Below, one piece after another: positions 50,907 to 59,046 of a stretch of 64,000 nt of DNA (positions are counted from its first letter, which is position 1; the number at the start of each line of letters is the position of its first letter). The notes beneath the pieces are model-generated. The model ran no database searches. It had not been told where the DNA came from and saw nothing but the letters and a program-made list of their open reading frames with translations. Position numbers and translations under genes: made by a program. Origin of the DNA: an uncultured Muribaculaceae bacterium (lineage in GTDB: Bacteria > Bacteroidota > Bacteroidia > Bacteroidales > Muribaculaceae); assembly GCA_910587075.1 (NCBI GenBank), contig CAJUKE010000002.1, positions 177,111-241,110 of the forward strand. Reading direction: 5' to 3'.

Positions 50907-52292
50907 ATGAAAAAGTTTACACTGCTTTCGCTCCTGGCCCTCGGCACTATGGCCGCCGGCGCGCAGGAGAAACTCATGCGCTTCCACTACGCCAACGGCG
51001 ACACGGAGGTGAAGAAGGTTTCGGACATCAGCAAAATCACTTTCGAAACGCAGGGTGAGAGCCCCTTCGACCCCTCGACCGACACCAGGATGGTCGACCT
51101 GGGCCTCTCCGTGGCCTGGGCAACGTTCAACGTCGGGGCGACGGCCCCCGAGGAGTATGGCGGCTACTACGCCTACGGCGAGATCGAGCAGAAGGAAACG
51201 TATACCGAGGAGTCCTATAAATGGATGTACTGGGATTACAGTGACTGGGACTGCGACGAGTGGGAGAAGTATCTCAAGCTCGGGGCCGACATCTCCGGCA
51301 CCTGCTACGACGTGGCCCATATGAAGTGGGGCGACCAGTGGCGCATGCCCTCGCAGAAGGAGTGGATGGAACTGATCAACAACTGCACCTGGACCTGGAC
51401 CTCGATTAACGGCGTGGCCGGGGCGCAGGGCACCTCGAAGGTCAACGGCAACACTATCTTCCTCCCCGCGGCCGGCAATATGGTGGGCTCTACTCTCAGC
51501 CACACCGAGACGACCTGCTTCTTCTGGACCTCCAACGAGGCCACGACCACCGATGTAACCGCCGACGTGCGCAACTTCCGCGCCAACTTCACCGCCACCA
51601 CCCGCGACTGCGGCGAGAACAGCGTCGACTACCCCGACGTTGGTTTCTCGATCCGCGCCGTCTACGGCCCGAAGGCTCCCGAGGTGGCTCCCGCGATGAC
51701 GGTGCCCTCGGCAAGCGAGATGGTCGACCTCGGCCTCTCGGTGAAGTGGGCCCCCTACAACCTCGGCGCGAGCGGCCCGAACTCCGACGGCGACTACATC
51801 TGCTGGGGCGAGCTGGTTGAGAAATATTACTCGCACACCTACAACTACAAGTTCCTCGAAATACCCGAATCGGAGTGGAGCCTCCGCTGGCCCGAGCCGA
51901 AAATCAAGCAGATTGTCGACCAGATTTCCAACACCGACGAGTATGACGCTGCCAAGTTCCTCTGGGGCGACGGATGGCGTATTCCCACCAAGGCCGAGAT
52001 GCAAGAACTCGTCGACAAGTGCACATGGAAGTGGACCGGCAGCGGCTACACCGTCACCGGACCCAACGGCAACTCGATTTTCCTGAAAGCCTCCGGCTTC
52101 ATGACCTACAAGAGCTACCCCCGCGGCACGCAGACCGACGGTTACTACTGGTGCGGCGACGCCGAGGCGTACTACGCCAACGGCAACCGCGACCTGACGG
52201 GCGCCTCGGCCCTGCGCATCAACGCCAGCCAGCACGCCGTGGGTAGCTGGAGCCGTGCCGGCGGTATCGCGATCCGCCCCGTGCACGACTGA
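50907..52292 (+). CDS. Secreted protein with tandem FISUMP-type domains
   Basis: 461 residues. The signal peptide (LLSLLALGTMAAGA) is followed by two copies of a domain opening with MVDLGLSVAWATFNVGA (about residue 62) and MVDLGLSVKWAPYNLGA (about 272). Each runs through WGDQWRMPSQKEWMELIN or WGDGWRIPTKAEMQELVD to NGNTIFLPAAG or NGNSIFLKASG and ends with a GFSIRAV or GIAIRPV strand. This is the pattern of FISUMP (major paralogous) domains found in surface proteins of Fibrobacter and Bacteroidetes; their role is unclear. No sorting tail follows the second domain. ATG start. Confidence 0.82.
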   Translation: MKKFTLLSLLALGTMAAGAQEKLMRFHYANGDTEVKKVSDISKITFETQGESPFDPSTDTRMVDLGLSVAWATFNVGATAPEEYGGYYAYGEIEQKETYTEESYKWMYWDYSDWDCDEWEKYLKLGADISGTCYDVAHMKWGDQWRMPSQKEWMELINNCTWTWTSINGVAGAQGTSKVNGNTIFLPAAGNMVGSTLSHTETTCFFWTSNEATTTDVTADVRNFRANFTATTRDCGENSVDYPDVGFSIRAVYGPKAPEVAPAMTVPSASEMVDLGLSVKWAPYNLGASGPNSDGDYICWGELVEKYYSHTYNYKFLEIPESEWSLRWPEPKIKQIVDQISNTDEYDAAKFLWGDGWRIPTKAEMQELVDKCTWKWTGSGYTVTGPNGNSIFLKASGFMTYKSYPRGTQTDGYYWCGDAEAYYANGNRDLTGASALRINASQHAVGSWSRAGGIAIRPVHD

Positions 52293-52361
52293 CGCGGACG
52301 TTCTCCTCTCCCTCCCCCGGGAGAACTCGTTTGACCCAATTATCGTAATTATATGAATGGT

Positions 52362-52408
52362 AGGGGCGCGCCGTGCGGCCAAACCCGCGGCGCGCCCCTT
52401 TGTTTTAA
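52362..52408 (+). terminator. Terminator after the FISUMP gene
   Basis: Perfect 12-bp stem aggggcgcgccg / cggcgcgcccct (52362-52373, 52388-52399) followed by ttgttttaa. Confidence 0.85.
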
Positions 52409-52484
52409 ACCGTTCCTTACTCCCTCCGATATTCCGGCTGAGAAACACACGCTTCAATCGTCCAATCGAAAAAAACAATCATCA

Positions 52485-54413
52485 ATGAAACATATCTACC
52501 TCGCTTTAGCCCTGATGGCCCCCGCGGCATACGCCGCCGACGCCCCCCTGGCGCTCCCGCTGGCCGACTCTTTCGCCGGCGCCTCTTTCGCTCCGTTCTG
52601 GACCAACGAGCGCGTCGCGGGCAACTTCGACTGGGAGGCGGTTTCATCGTCGCCCGACCTCCCAAAGCCCGATCCCTACGACGCCGACGGCGGTTTCCTC
52701 CTGTACCAGGCATTCCGCTCGACGAAGGGGAACTCGGCGCGGCTCGCCACCGCCCCGATTGACGCCGCGACTGCCACGGCCCCGGTGATACAGTTCTTTA
52801 TGTACCACCATACGGTCGGCCAGGACGTGGTGAAGGTGCAGGTGTCGGCCGACGGCGGCGAGTGGACCGACGTGGAAGGTTCCGAGGTGACAGTCGGAGG
52901 CGCCGAGGTCGGATGGAAGGAGTACATAGTGCCCCTCGCGGGGAGCATCCCCGCCGGCGCGTCGACCTTCCGCGTGGCCCTCACGGCGGTGTCGAACTAC
53001 GGCTTCAACATCGTGATCGACAACGTGCGCCTCTTCAATATGGCCGGGAAGGACATCGGCGTGGAACTCACCTCGGCCGGGCCGCTTATGGCAGGGCTCG
53101 ACCATGAGCTGACGCTGACACTGGTGAACAACGGCCCGGTGCCCATCGCCGCCTCCGATTACACTGTGGGGGTCGGCGGGGCGTCCTGTATGGGCATTTT
53201 CCCCGGCGAGAATGTCGATATTCCGGCGCTCGGCAAGGCCACCATCCCGGTGTTTGTGAATATGGCCTCGGCGGGCAAAATCCATAAGCACGACGACTAT
53301 TCTTTCAGTGCCGAGGTGGAAATGGAGGGCGACGAGGATGCCTCAAACAATCAGTCAACCATCAACCTGCCGCTAACCTACTGCGACGCGCCGGTTGTCA
53401 CCGGGGTCGGAATCGAGCAGTTGGGCGACGAATATTTGATTTCGTGGAACCACGCCGTCGATCCCGGATTCACCCCCGTGAACCTCTCGGAGGGGTTCGA
53501 GGAGTATGACGACGGCTTCACCGGCCCCTTCGGCGGCTGGGAGGCGATCGACCTCGACCGCAAGGATGGCGGCTCGGTGTACAATGCCAAGGGTTCGGCC
53601 CTCAACGTCGGGGTGATTCCCGAAGGCTCCTCCTGGCGCAACCTCGTGCGCGGCTTCGAGGGGAGCAAGATGCTCTGCGTCACCGTGCCCTCGGCGGCCC
53701 AGCAGGACGACTGGCTGATTTCGCCCCCGCTCGACGCCAGCCCCAACACCACGCTCACCCTCGCGTTCAAAATCGGGTACAAAAACTTCTCGGTGTCGCA
53801 AATCAACAACTTCGAGATACGCTACACCAATTCCGACGGCGAGCTCGACCCGGCGCACCCCGAGCGGCTGCTTGACGCCCTCTATGAGGATGTGCGCGTC
53901 AACATCCCGGCGGCATCCTCCGGCACTACCGACCCGGTTGACATGCAGGATATGGTATACGAGGGTATCCCCGGCTCGGCAAAGCGCGTGGCCATCCACT
54001 TCAAGTCGAAGATGACCAGCTACATAGCCAACGCGATGTGGATTGACTGCCTGACCCTCCGCGAGGAGAATCCGCGGACGCTCGTATCCTATGTGGTGAA
54101 CGGTGCCGACGGGCACCGCGTGAACAGCGAGGACCTCCCCGCCGGCGTCAACAGCTATATGCTTCCTGAAAGCGAAACCAAGCACGAGGGGGACACCTAT
54201 TTCTACGTCACCGCCCTGTACAACGACGGTGAGTCGGCTCCCTCGGAGCAGGTGCTGCTCCCCCGCGCGCAGTCGGCTCTTGAAGCTGTTGGCGTCGACA
54301 GCGCCGCGCCCGCCGAGTACTACAACCTCCAGGGGCACCGCGTGACGCGCCCCGCCCCGGGCCAGCCCGTGATCGTACGCCGCGGCGCGACCGTCAGCAA
54401 GGAGCTCCGCTAA
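52485..54413 (+). CDS. Secreted choice-of-anchor J-type protein with C-terminal sorting motif
   Basis: 642 residues. Signal peptide (IYLALALMAPAAYA). Residues about 25-190 form a choice-of-anchor J/MAM-like jellyroll (LPLADSFAGASFAPFWTNER to YGFNIVIDNVRLF). An Ig-like CARDB-type segment follows (HELTLTLVNNGPVPIAASDY), then a second jellyroll (FEEYDDGFTGPFGGWEAIDL to YIANAMWIDCLTLREE). The C-terminus ends with EYYNLQGHRVTRPAPGQPVI. These domains are frequent in exported proteases and adhesins; no catalytic domain is seen. The frame opens upstream at 52353, but that start overlaps the preceding terminator, so the ATG at 52485 is used. Confidence 0.78.
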   Translation: MKHIYLALALMAPAAYAADAPLALPLADSFAGASFAPFWTNERVAGNFDWEAVSSSPDLPKPDPYDADGGFLLYQAFRSTKGNSARLATAPIDAATATAPVIQFFMYHHTVGQDVVKVQVSADGGEWTDVEGSEVTVGGAEVGWKEYIVPLAGSIPAGASTFRVALTAVSNYGFNIVIDNVRLFNMAGKDIGVELTSAGPLMAGLDHELTLTLVNNGPVPIAASDYTVGVGGASCMGIFPGENVDIPALGKATIPVFVNMASAGKIHKHDDYSFSAEVEMEGDEDASNNQSTINLPLTYCDAPVVTGVGIEQLGDEYLISWNHAVDPGFTPVNLSEGFEEYDDGFTGPFGGWEAIDLDRKDGGSVYNAKGSALNVGVIPEGSSWRNLVRGFEGSKMLCVTVPSAAQQDDWLISPPLDASPNTTLTLAFKIGYKNFSVSQINNFEIRYTNSDGELDPAHPERLLDALYEDVRVNIPAASSGTTDPVDMQDMVYEGIPGSAKRVAIHFKSKMTSYIANAMWIDCLTLREENPRTLVSYVVNGADGHRVNSEDLPAGVNSYMLPESETKHEGDTYFYVTALYNDGESAPSEQVLLPRAQSALEAVGVDSAAPAEYYNLQGHRVTRPAPGQPVIVRRGATVSKELR

Positions 54414-54420
54414 ACCCAGC

Positions 54421-54523
54421 AATGGGATAATTGGGAATAATGGGAGTAGTGGGAATGATGGGACAATTGTGACCCATTATTCCCACTACTCCCATTTTTC
54501 CCATTACTCCCATAAATCCCATT
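54421..54523. repeat. Long imperfect hairpin built from tgggaataa-type repeats
   Basis: Left arm (54421-54462) is a series of tgggaataa / tgggagtag units, and the right arm (54473-54523) is the complementary series, with an acaattgtga loop. It lies between convergent gene ends and may act as a bidirectional terminator, the right arm running into the cls stop. Confidence 0.75.
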
Positions 54524-55965
54524 CAAAGAATAGGCGCGAAGAGGCGCATAAAGCTTTCGAGGGCTTTTTCGGGGAGGGGGCGGTGGCGCCAACGGTTGGG
54601 GTTCACGCGGCGGCAGCCCCGCTGGTCGCGGAGAAACTGCTTTTTGATTCGCTCATTGAACTCCTGGCTGTAAACCAGCATATTGGCCTCGAAATTGTGC
54701 TCGAAGCTGCGGAAGTCGAAGTTGGCCGAGCCCACGGTCGCGAACTCGTCATCGACGATGAGCACCTTGCTGTGGAGCATCCCTTTCTCGTAGAAATACA
54801 CCTTTATGCCCGCTTTAAGGCATTCGCTGACATAGGAGTTGGAGGCCCAGCGGAGCATATCGCTGTCGGAGCGGGCCGGGAGCATCACGCGCACGTCGAT
54901 TTTGGCCAGCGCCGCCATCTGCAGCGAGTGGAGCAGGCCCTCGGTGGGGAGGAAGTAGGGGGTCTGGATGTAGACGCACTTGCGGGCCACCGATATGGTT
55001 TTTTGGAACACGAGCGTTATGTTGAGCCAGTGGCTCGTAGGGCCCCCGGTGATGAGCTGCATCCCCATGGTCGAGCCCTCGATGGGGAGCGGCGCGGGGT
55101 GGGGGTCGTCGATCAGCGGGTGGCCGGTGAAAGTCCAGTCGATGGCGAAGGCTTTCTCCAGCGACAGCACCGCCGGACCCGTCACGCGGATGTGGGTGTC
55201 GCGCCAGGAGGCGAACTTGCCGCCGTCGATGTAGCGGTCGGCGATATTCATACCCCCGATGTAGCCGATTTCGCCGTCGATAACGCAGATTTTGCGGTGG
55301 TTGCGCCAGTTGATGCGGGTGCCGAACGGGGGGAACACGACCTTGAAGAAGGGGGTCGACTCCACACCCGCTTCCTCCAGACGGCGGAAAAAGCGGCGGC
55401 GTACCTTGAAGGAACCTACATGGTCGTAGAGCAGGCGCACCTTCACCCCGGCGCGGGCGCGCTCGATCAGTGCGTCGGCCACGCGGGTGCCTACGCGGTC
55501 GTCGGCCACGATGTAATACTCCATATTGATGAAGCTGCGTGCCGAGGCGATGTCGCGGAGCAGGGAGTCGAATTTGTCGGCGCCGTTGTCGAAGATTTCG
55601 GCGGCGTTGCCCGGGTAGAAGTCCGAGCCGCAGAGCGAGCTGGCCAGGCGTATCTGCTGCAAAGCGTGGCGCGAGCGGGGGAGGTCGGCGCTGCTTACGC
55701 GCCCCGAGCCGTCGAGCCGCCGGAGCTTGCGCCGGTTTTTGCGGGATATGACCCTCATCCCCTGTATGTTGCGTCCGAAGATAATGTAAAGCACAAGCCC
55801 GACCACCGGGGCCACCAGGAGCACGGTGACCCAGGCCAGAGTCTTCACCGGGTTGCGGTTTTCGGAAACCACCACACAGATGATGCTCAGGATAATCAGG
55901 GCGTAGAGCGTCGACACGCTGTACCACACCCACGGGTTGCTTATTACTTCTTCGAACCAGTTCAT
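54523..55965 (-). CDS. cls: Cardiolipin synthase (phospholipase D family)
   Basis: 480 residues. Two N-terminal transmembrane helices (WYSVSTLYALIILSIICVVV, WVTVLLVAPVVGLVLYIIFG) are followed by two HKD motifs: H223/K225/D230 in NHRKICVIDGEIGYIGGMN and H398/K400/D405 in HSKVLIVDDEFATVGSANFD. It joins two phosphatidylglycerol molecules to cardiolipin at the inner membrane. The length equals that of known bacterial Cls. It is 66 bp downstream of the SPOR lipoprotein gene on the same strand. Confidence 0.94.
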   Translation of the reverse strand: MNWFEEVISNPWVWYSVSTLYALIILSIICVVVSENRNPVKTLAWVTVLLVAPVVGLVLYIIFGRNIQGMRVISRKNRRKLRRLDGSGRVSSADLPRSRHALQQIRLASSLCGSDFYPGNAAEIFDNGADKFDSLLRDIASARSFINMEYYIVADDRVGTRVADALIERARAGVKVRLLYDHVGSFKVRRRFFRRLEEAGVESTPFFKVVFPPFGTRINWRNHRKICVIDGEIGYIGGMNIADRYIDGGKFASWRDTHIRVTGPAVLSLEKAFAIDWTFTGHPLIDDPHPAPLPIEGSTMGMQLITGGPTSHWLNITLVFQKTISVARKCVYIQTPYFLPTEGLLHSLQMAALAKIDVRVMLPARSDSDMLRWASNSYVSECLKAGIKVYFYEKGMLHSKVLIVDDEFATVGSANFDFRSFEHNFEANMLVYSQEFNERIKKQFLRDQRGCRRVNPNRWRHRPLPEKALESFMRLFAPIL

Positions 55966-56031
55966 CTAAATATCGCGAATATACGGAATTATCGCAATAT
56001 CGCGAGGTTTGGCGCTGAAACTTTTCGCGCT

Positions 56032-56529
56032 TCAGCGGCGCGACGCTTTGCGGAGTATGAAGGGGTAGGGCGCGCGCAGGGGTATGGGCGACTTTTCGCG
56101 CAGGGTGTCGAGCGCGGCGACGGCGCTGTCGAGCGACGCGGTGGTGCGGGCGGCCACTATGAAGTTTTTCTCGGCATCGATCAGGAGGAACGCGCCGGGG
56201 TAGCCCCCATCGCGGAGTCGCTTCATGGCCGAAGTGGCGTTGAACTGCTGGCGAAACGAGCCTGTCACCACGTTGTACTCCTTGGCGGCGGAGACCGAGG
56301 TTTCGGCCACGGTGTTGACCCACATGGCTTTCAGCGGTATGGAGTCGCCGCGGTAGACGCTCTTTGGGGTGGCGCGCTCGCGTTCGAGGGCGAGGCGCTC
56401 CTCGGCGGTAAGCCCCTCGTCGCGCTTTTCGAGCGCTTTCTCATATGCCTCGCGGTAGTTTTTCTCGGTGGTGCGGCACCCGGCGGCGAGCAAGCCGAGC
56501 GCGGCTATGGCGAAAAATATTTTTTTCAT
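56032..56529 (-). CDS. SPOR-domain lipoprotein
   Basis: 165 residues. Lipobox LLAAGC (Cys18). A helical, charged linker (NYREAYEKALEKRDEGLTAE) precedes a C-terminal SPOR-like domain (EYNVVTGSFRQQFNATSAMK, YPGAFLLIDAEKNFIVAART). SPOR domains bind denuded septal peptidoglycan, so a cell-envelope role is likely. It lies 36 bp after the phosphodiesterase gene and upstream of cls. Confidence 0.85.
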   Translation of the reverse strand: MKKIFFAIAALGLLAAGCRTTEKNYREAYEKALEKRDEGLTAEERLALERERATPKSVYRGDSIPLKAMWVNTVAETSVSAAKEYNVVTGSFRQQFNATSAMKRLRDGGYPGAFLLIDAEKNFIVAARTTASLDSAVAALDTLREKSPIPLRAPYPFILRKASRR

Positions 56530-56565
56530 AATTCAGGTGTTTTGGTTTGTCGGGCGGCCTGGCGG

Positions 56566-57066
56566 TCAGCAGTTACCGGCCAGCTCGATCACCTCCAGGT
56601 CGGAGGGGATGCCCTGGTCGATGGTGAAGCGCACGAGGGTGCGTTTCTTGTGCCATCCGTGGTGCCCGGCGGCTCCGGGGTTTATATGGAGGCATTTGAG
56701 CCCCTCGTCGTACATCACTTTGAGTATGTGGCTGTGGCCGCTCACGAAGATGTTGGTCTGCGAGCGGAGCAGTCTCCCCTGTATGCCGGGCGCGTAGCGG
56801 CCCGGGTAGCCCCCGATATGGGTCAGGAGCACCCGGCACCCTTCCACCTCGAACTCCAGCAGTTCGGGGAAGGCGCGGCGCACCTCGCCCGAGTCAATGT
56901 TGCCCCGCACGGCGCGCACCACCGGGGCCACCTCCTCCAGGCGGCGTATCACGTCGATCCAGCCGATGTCGCCCGCGTGCCATATCTCGTCGCACCCGGC
57001 GAAATGCGCCGCGAAGCGGTCGTCCCAGCAGGAGTGGGTGTCGGAAAGTATACCAATGCGTTTCAT
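56566..57066 (-). CDS. YfcE/MJ0936-type metallophosphodiesterase
   Basis: 166 residues. Calcineurin-like motifs: GILSDTHSCWDDRF, WHAGDIGWIDV, RGNID, VLLTHIGG and SGHSHILKV followed by NPGAAGHHG. Enzymes of this type hydrolyse phosphodiesters with two metals; the natural substrate is not known. A TTG at 57072 is possible, but the ATG at 57066 (MKRIGILSD) is preferred. The gap to GH13 upstream holds short repeats. Confidence 0.9.
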   Translation of the reverse strand: MKRIGILSDTHSCWDDRFAAHFAGCDEIWHAGDIGWIDVIRRLEEVAPVVRAVRGNIDSGEVRRAFPELLEFEVEGCRVLLTHIGGYPGRYAPGIQGRLLRSQTNIFVSGHSHILKVMYDEGLKCLHINPGAAGHHGWHKKRTLVRFTIDQGIPSDLEVIELAGNC

Positions 57067-57096
57067 AATCAAGTATGAAGTCAGAGTTACGAAGTC

Positions 57097-57120
57097 AGAG
57101 TTATGGGGTATGAGGTAAAT
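57097..57120. repeat. 24-bp dispersed repeat, copy 2
   Basis: Matches 50800-50823 with one mismatch. Preceded by two gaagtcagagtta units (57078-57100). It abuts the GH13 stop codon. Confidence 0.65.
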
Positions 57121-58994
57121 CAGAAGTTTTGCAGTATCATCACCTGGCGGGGCTCGAAGCTCATTTCCGGCTCAATGGTGACCTCCTTGCCGCTCACGAT
57201 GTCGCGGAGCTGGGCGCCGTAGGGGAGGATTTCAAGGGTGCGCTCCATGGTCACCTTATGGTGCTTGTCGGTGCCGTTGAGGAGCACCGTCACCTCGCGG
57301 TCGCCGAGTTTGCGGCGGTAGGCGTAGATTCCGTTCTGGGGCATGAAGTGCTTCAGCGAGCCGCGGGCAATCACGTCGTTGGCCTCGCCGCGGCGCCATT
57401 GCAGCAGCCGCTGGAGGTAGGTCCAGGCCTCGGTCTGCATCGCGTCGCGCCCCTCGGGGGTGAAGGCGTCGATGGTATCGCCGGGGAATCCGCCCGGCAT
57501 GTCGCGGCGCACGAAGCCGTCGCTCCCCTCCTTCGAGCCGTTCATCAGCAGCTCGGTGCCGTAGTATAGCTGTGGTATGCCGCGCGAGGTCAGCAGGAAG
57601 GCTATGGCCTGCTTCCAGGAGCCAAGGTCCTCGGGTTTCTTGAGGAGGAAGCGGTCGGTGTCGTGGTTGTCGAGGAAGGTGAGCACCCGCTGCGGGTCGG
57701 GGTAGAGGTAGTCGAGCGCGAGGTGGTCGTAGAGGTGGTTGAGGCCGTTCCAGGGGTCGGTCTCCTCGTCGAAATACTTATGGCCGTCGATGGAGATTTT
57801 GAAGTCCATCACGGTGGGGAGCTCGGTGTTCACCGGGTTCATGCGGTTGCCGCGCTGCCAGAAGGCGCTCCCCGCCTCGTTGCCGTACCAGCACTCGCCC
57901 ACGATGTTGAAGTTCGGGTACTCGCGGAGCACCTCGGCGGCCCACGAAGCCATACCCTTCATATCGGCGTAGGGGTAGGTGTCCATCCTTATGCCGTTGA
58001 TTTTCGACGATTCGATCCACCATATGGAGTTCTGCGTGAGATACTTCATGAGGTGGGGGTTGCGCTGGTTGAGGTCGGGCATCTCGGGCACGAACCATCC
58101 GTTCACGGTGTGGTCGAGGTCGTAGTCCGAAACGTAGGGGTCGTGTACGGTCGAGAGGCGGAAGTTGGTAAGCACGTCACCCTTCGGATGGTTGAACCAG
58201 TCGTCGGCGGGCGCGTCCTTCATCCAGGGGTGGGCCGAGCCGCAGTGGTTGAAAATCATATCCATCACCACCTTCATGCCGCGCTTGTGGGCCTGGGCGA
58301 TCATCTCGTTCCAGTCGTCGTTGGTGCCGAAGCGGGGGTCAACGCGGTAGTAGTCGGTGGTGGCGTAGCCGTGGTATGATCCCCCCGGCATATCGTTTTC
58401 GAGCACAGGGCAGCTCCATATGGCGGTAACGCCGAGGGTGTCGAGGTAGTCGAGGTGCTCGGTAACGCCCCGGAGGTTGCCGCCGTGGCGCCCGTTGGGG
58501 TCGTCGCGGTCGGGCTTCACGGGATGGTCGAGCGATTCGTATGCCAGGGTCTCCTCTTCGGCCGACACCTCGCCGCGGGCGAAGCGGTCGGGCATCAGCA
58601 GGTAGAGCACGTCGGAGGCATCGAATCCACCGTATGCTTCAGCCTCGCGGTCGCGCGCCCGCAGCTCGTAGGCCACGGTCTGCTTGTTGCGCCCGAGGGT
58701 GAATTTTATATCCATCGTGCCTGGTTTCGCTTTCGGGGAGATTACGAAGTAGAGGAAGCGGTAGTTGGGGCTGTCGAGGGTGACGTTCTCGGCCAGGCGT
58801 ACCCCGGGATAGTTCACCGACACGCTGGCTTTGGCGATGTCGGGTCCGGTGACCATCACCTGCAGGGTGTCGTTGGCCATTCCAGTCCACCAGTACGGGG
58901 GCTCGACCTTGTCGACTATCGGTGCTTTCATCGCGCCGAACATCGACGCGGCGCCGGCCAGAAGGCCGCAGGAAAATAAGGGTAGGCGTTTCAT
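57120..58994 (-). CDS. GH13 alpha-amylase family enzyme (SusA/neopullulanase-like)
   Basis: 624 residues from the ATG at 58994. Signal peptide (LPLFSCGLLAGAASMFGA). Residues about 24-115 form an N-terminal Ig-like (cyclomaltodextrinase_N) domain. The catalytic barrel has nucleophile D338 (GIRMDTYPYAD), acid/base E367 (IVGECWYG) and D445 (FLDNHDTDRF). A C-terminal beta domain ends EPEMSFEPRQVMILQNF. The enzyme hydrolyses alpha-1,4-glucans, probably in the periplasm. It is 52 bp after the six-hairpin glycosidase gene, so the two may act on the same glycan. No susC/susD genes are visible nearby. Confidence 0.92.
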   Translation of the reverse strand: MKRLPLFSCGLLAGAASMFGAMKAPIVDKVEPPYWWTGMANDTLQVMVTGPDIAKASVSVNYPGVRLAENVTLDSPNYRFLYFVISPKAKPGTMDIKFTLGRNKQTVAYELRARDREAEAYGGFDASDVLYLLMPDRFARGEVSAEEETLAYESLDHPVKPDRDDPNGRHGGNLRGVTEHLDYLDTLGVTAIWSCPVLENDMPGGSYHGYATTDYYRVDPRFGTNDDWNEMIAQAHKRGMKVVMDMIFNHCGSAHPWMKDAPADDWFNHPKGDVLTNFRLSTVHDPYVSDYDLDHTVNGWFVPEMPDLNQRNPHLMKYLTQNSIWWIESSKINGIRMDTYPYADMKGMASWAAEVLREYPNFNIVGECWYGNEAGSAFWQRGNRMNPVNTELPTVMDFKISIDGHKYFDEETDPWNGLNHLYDHLALDYLYPDPQRVLTFLDNHDTDRFLLKKPEDLGSWKQAIAFLLTSRGIPQLYYGTELLMNGSKEGSDGFVRRDMPGGFPGDTIDAFTPEGRDAMQTEAWTYLQRLLQWRRGEANDVIARGSLKHFMPQNGIYAYRRKLGDREVTVLLNGTDKHHKVTMERTLEILPYGAQLRDIVSGKEVTIEPEMSFEPRQVMILQNF

Positions 58995-59046
58995 TGGTAT
59001 GCTTGAGATGAAAGTAAGTGCTTGAAAAAATGTAAGTTGGTAGTTC

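Noticed and set aside
52353..52484. Upstream ATG for the 642-residue secreted protein
   Set aside because: It would place the start before the terminator hairpin at 52362-52408 and hide the signal peptide at 52485.
54469..57078. 869-codon plus-strand frame across cls and its neighbours
   Set aside because: It is antisense to three recognisable genes and its translation has no motif.
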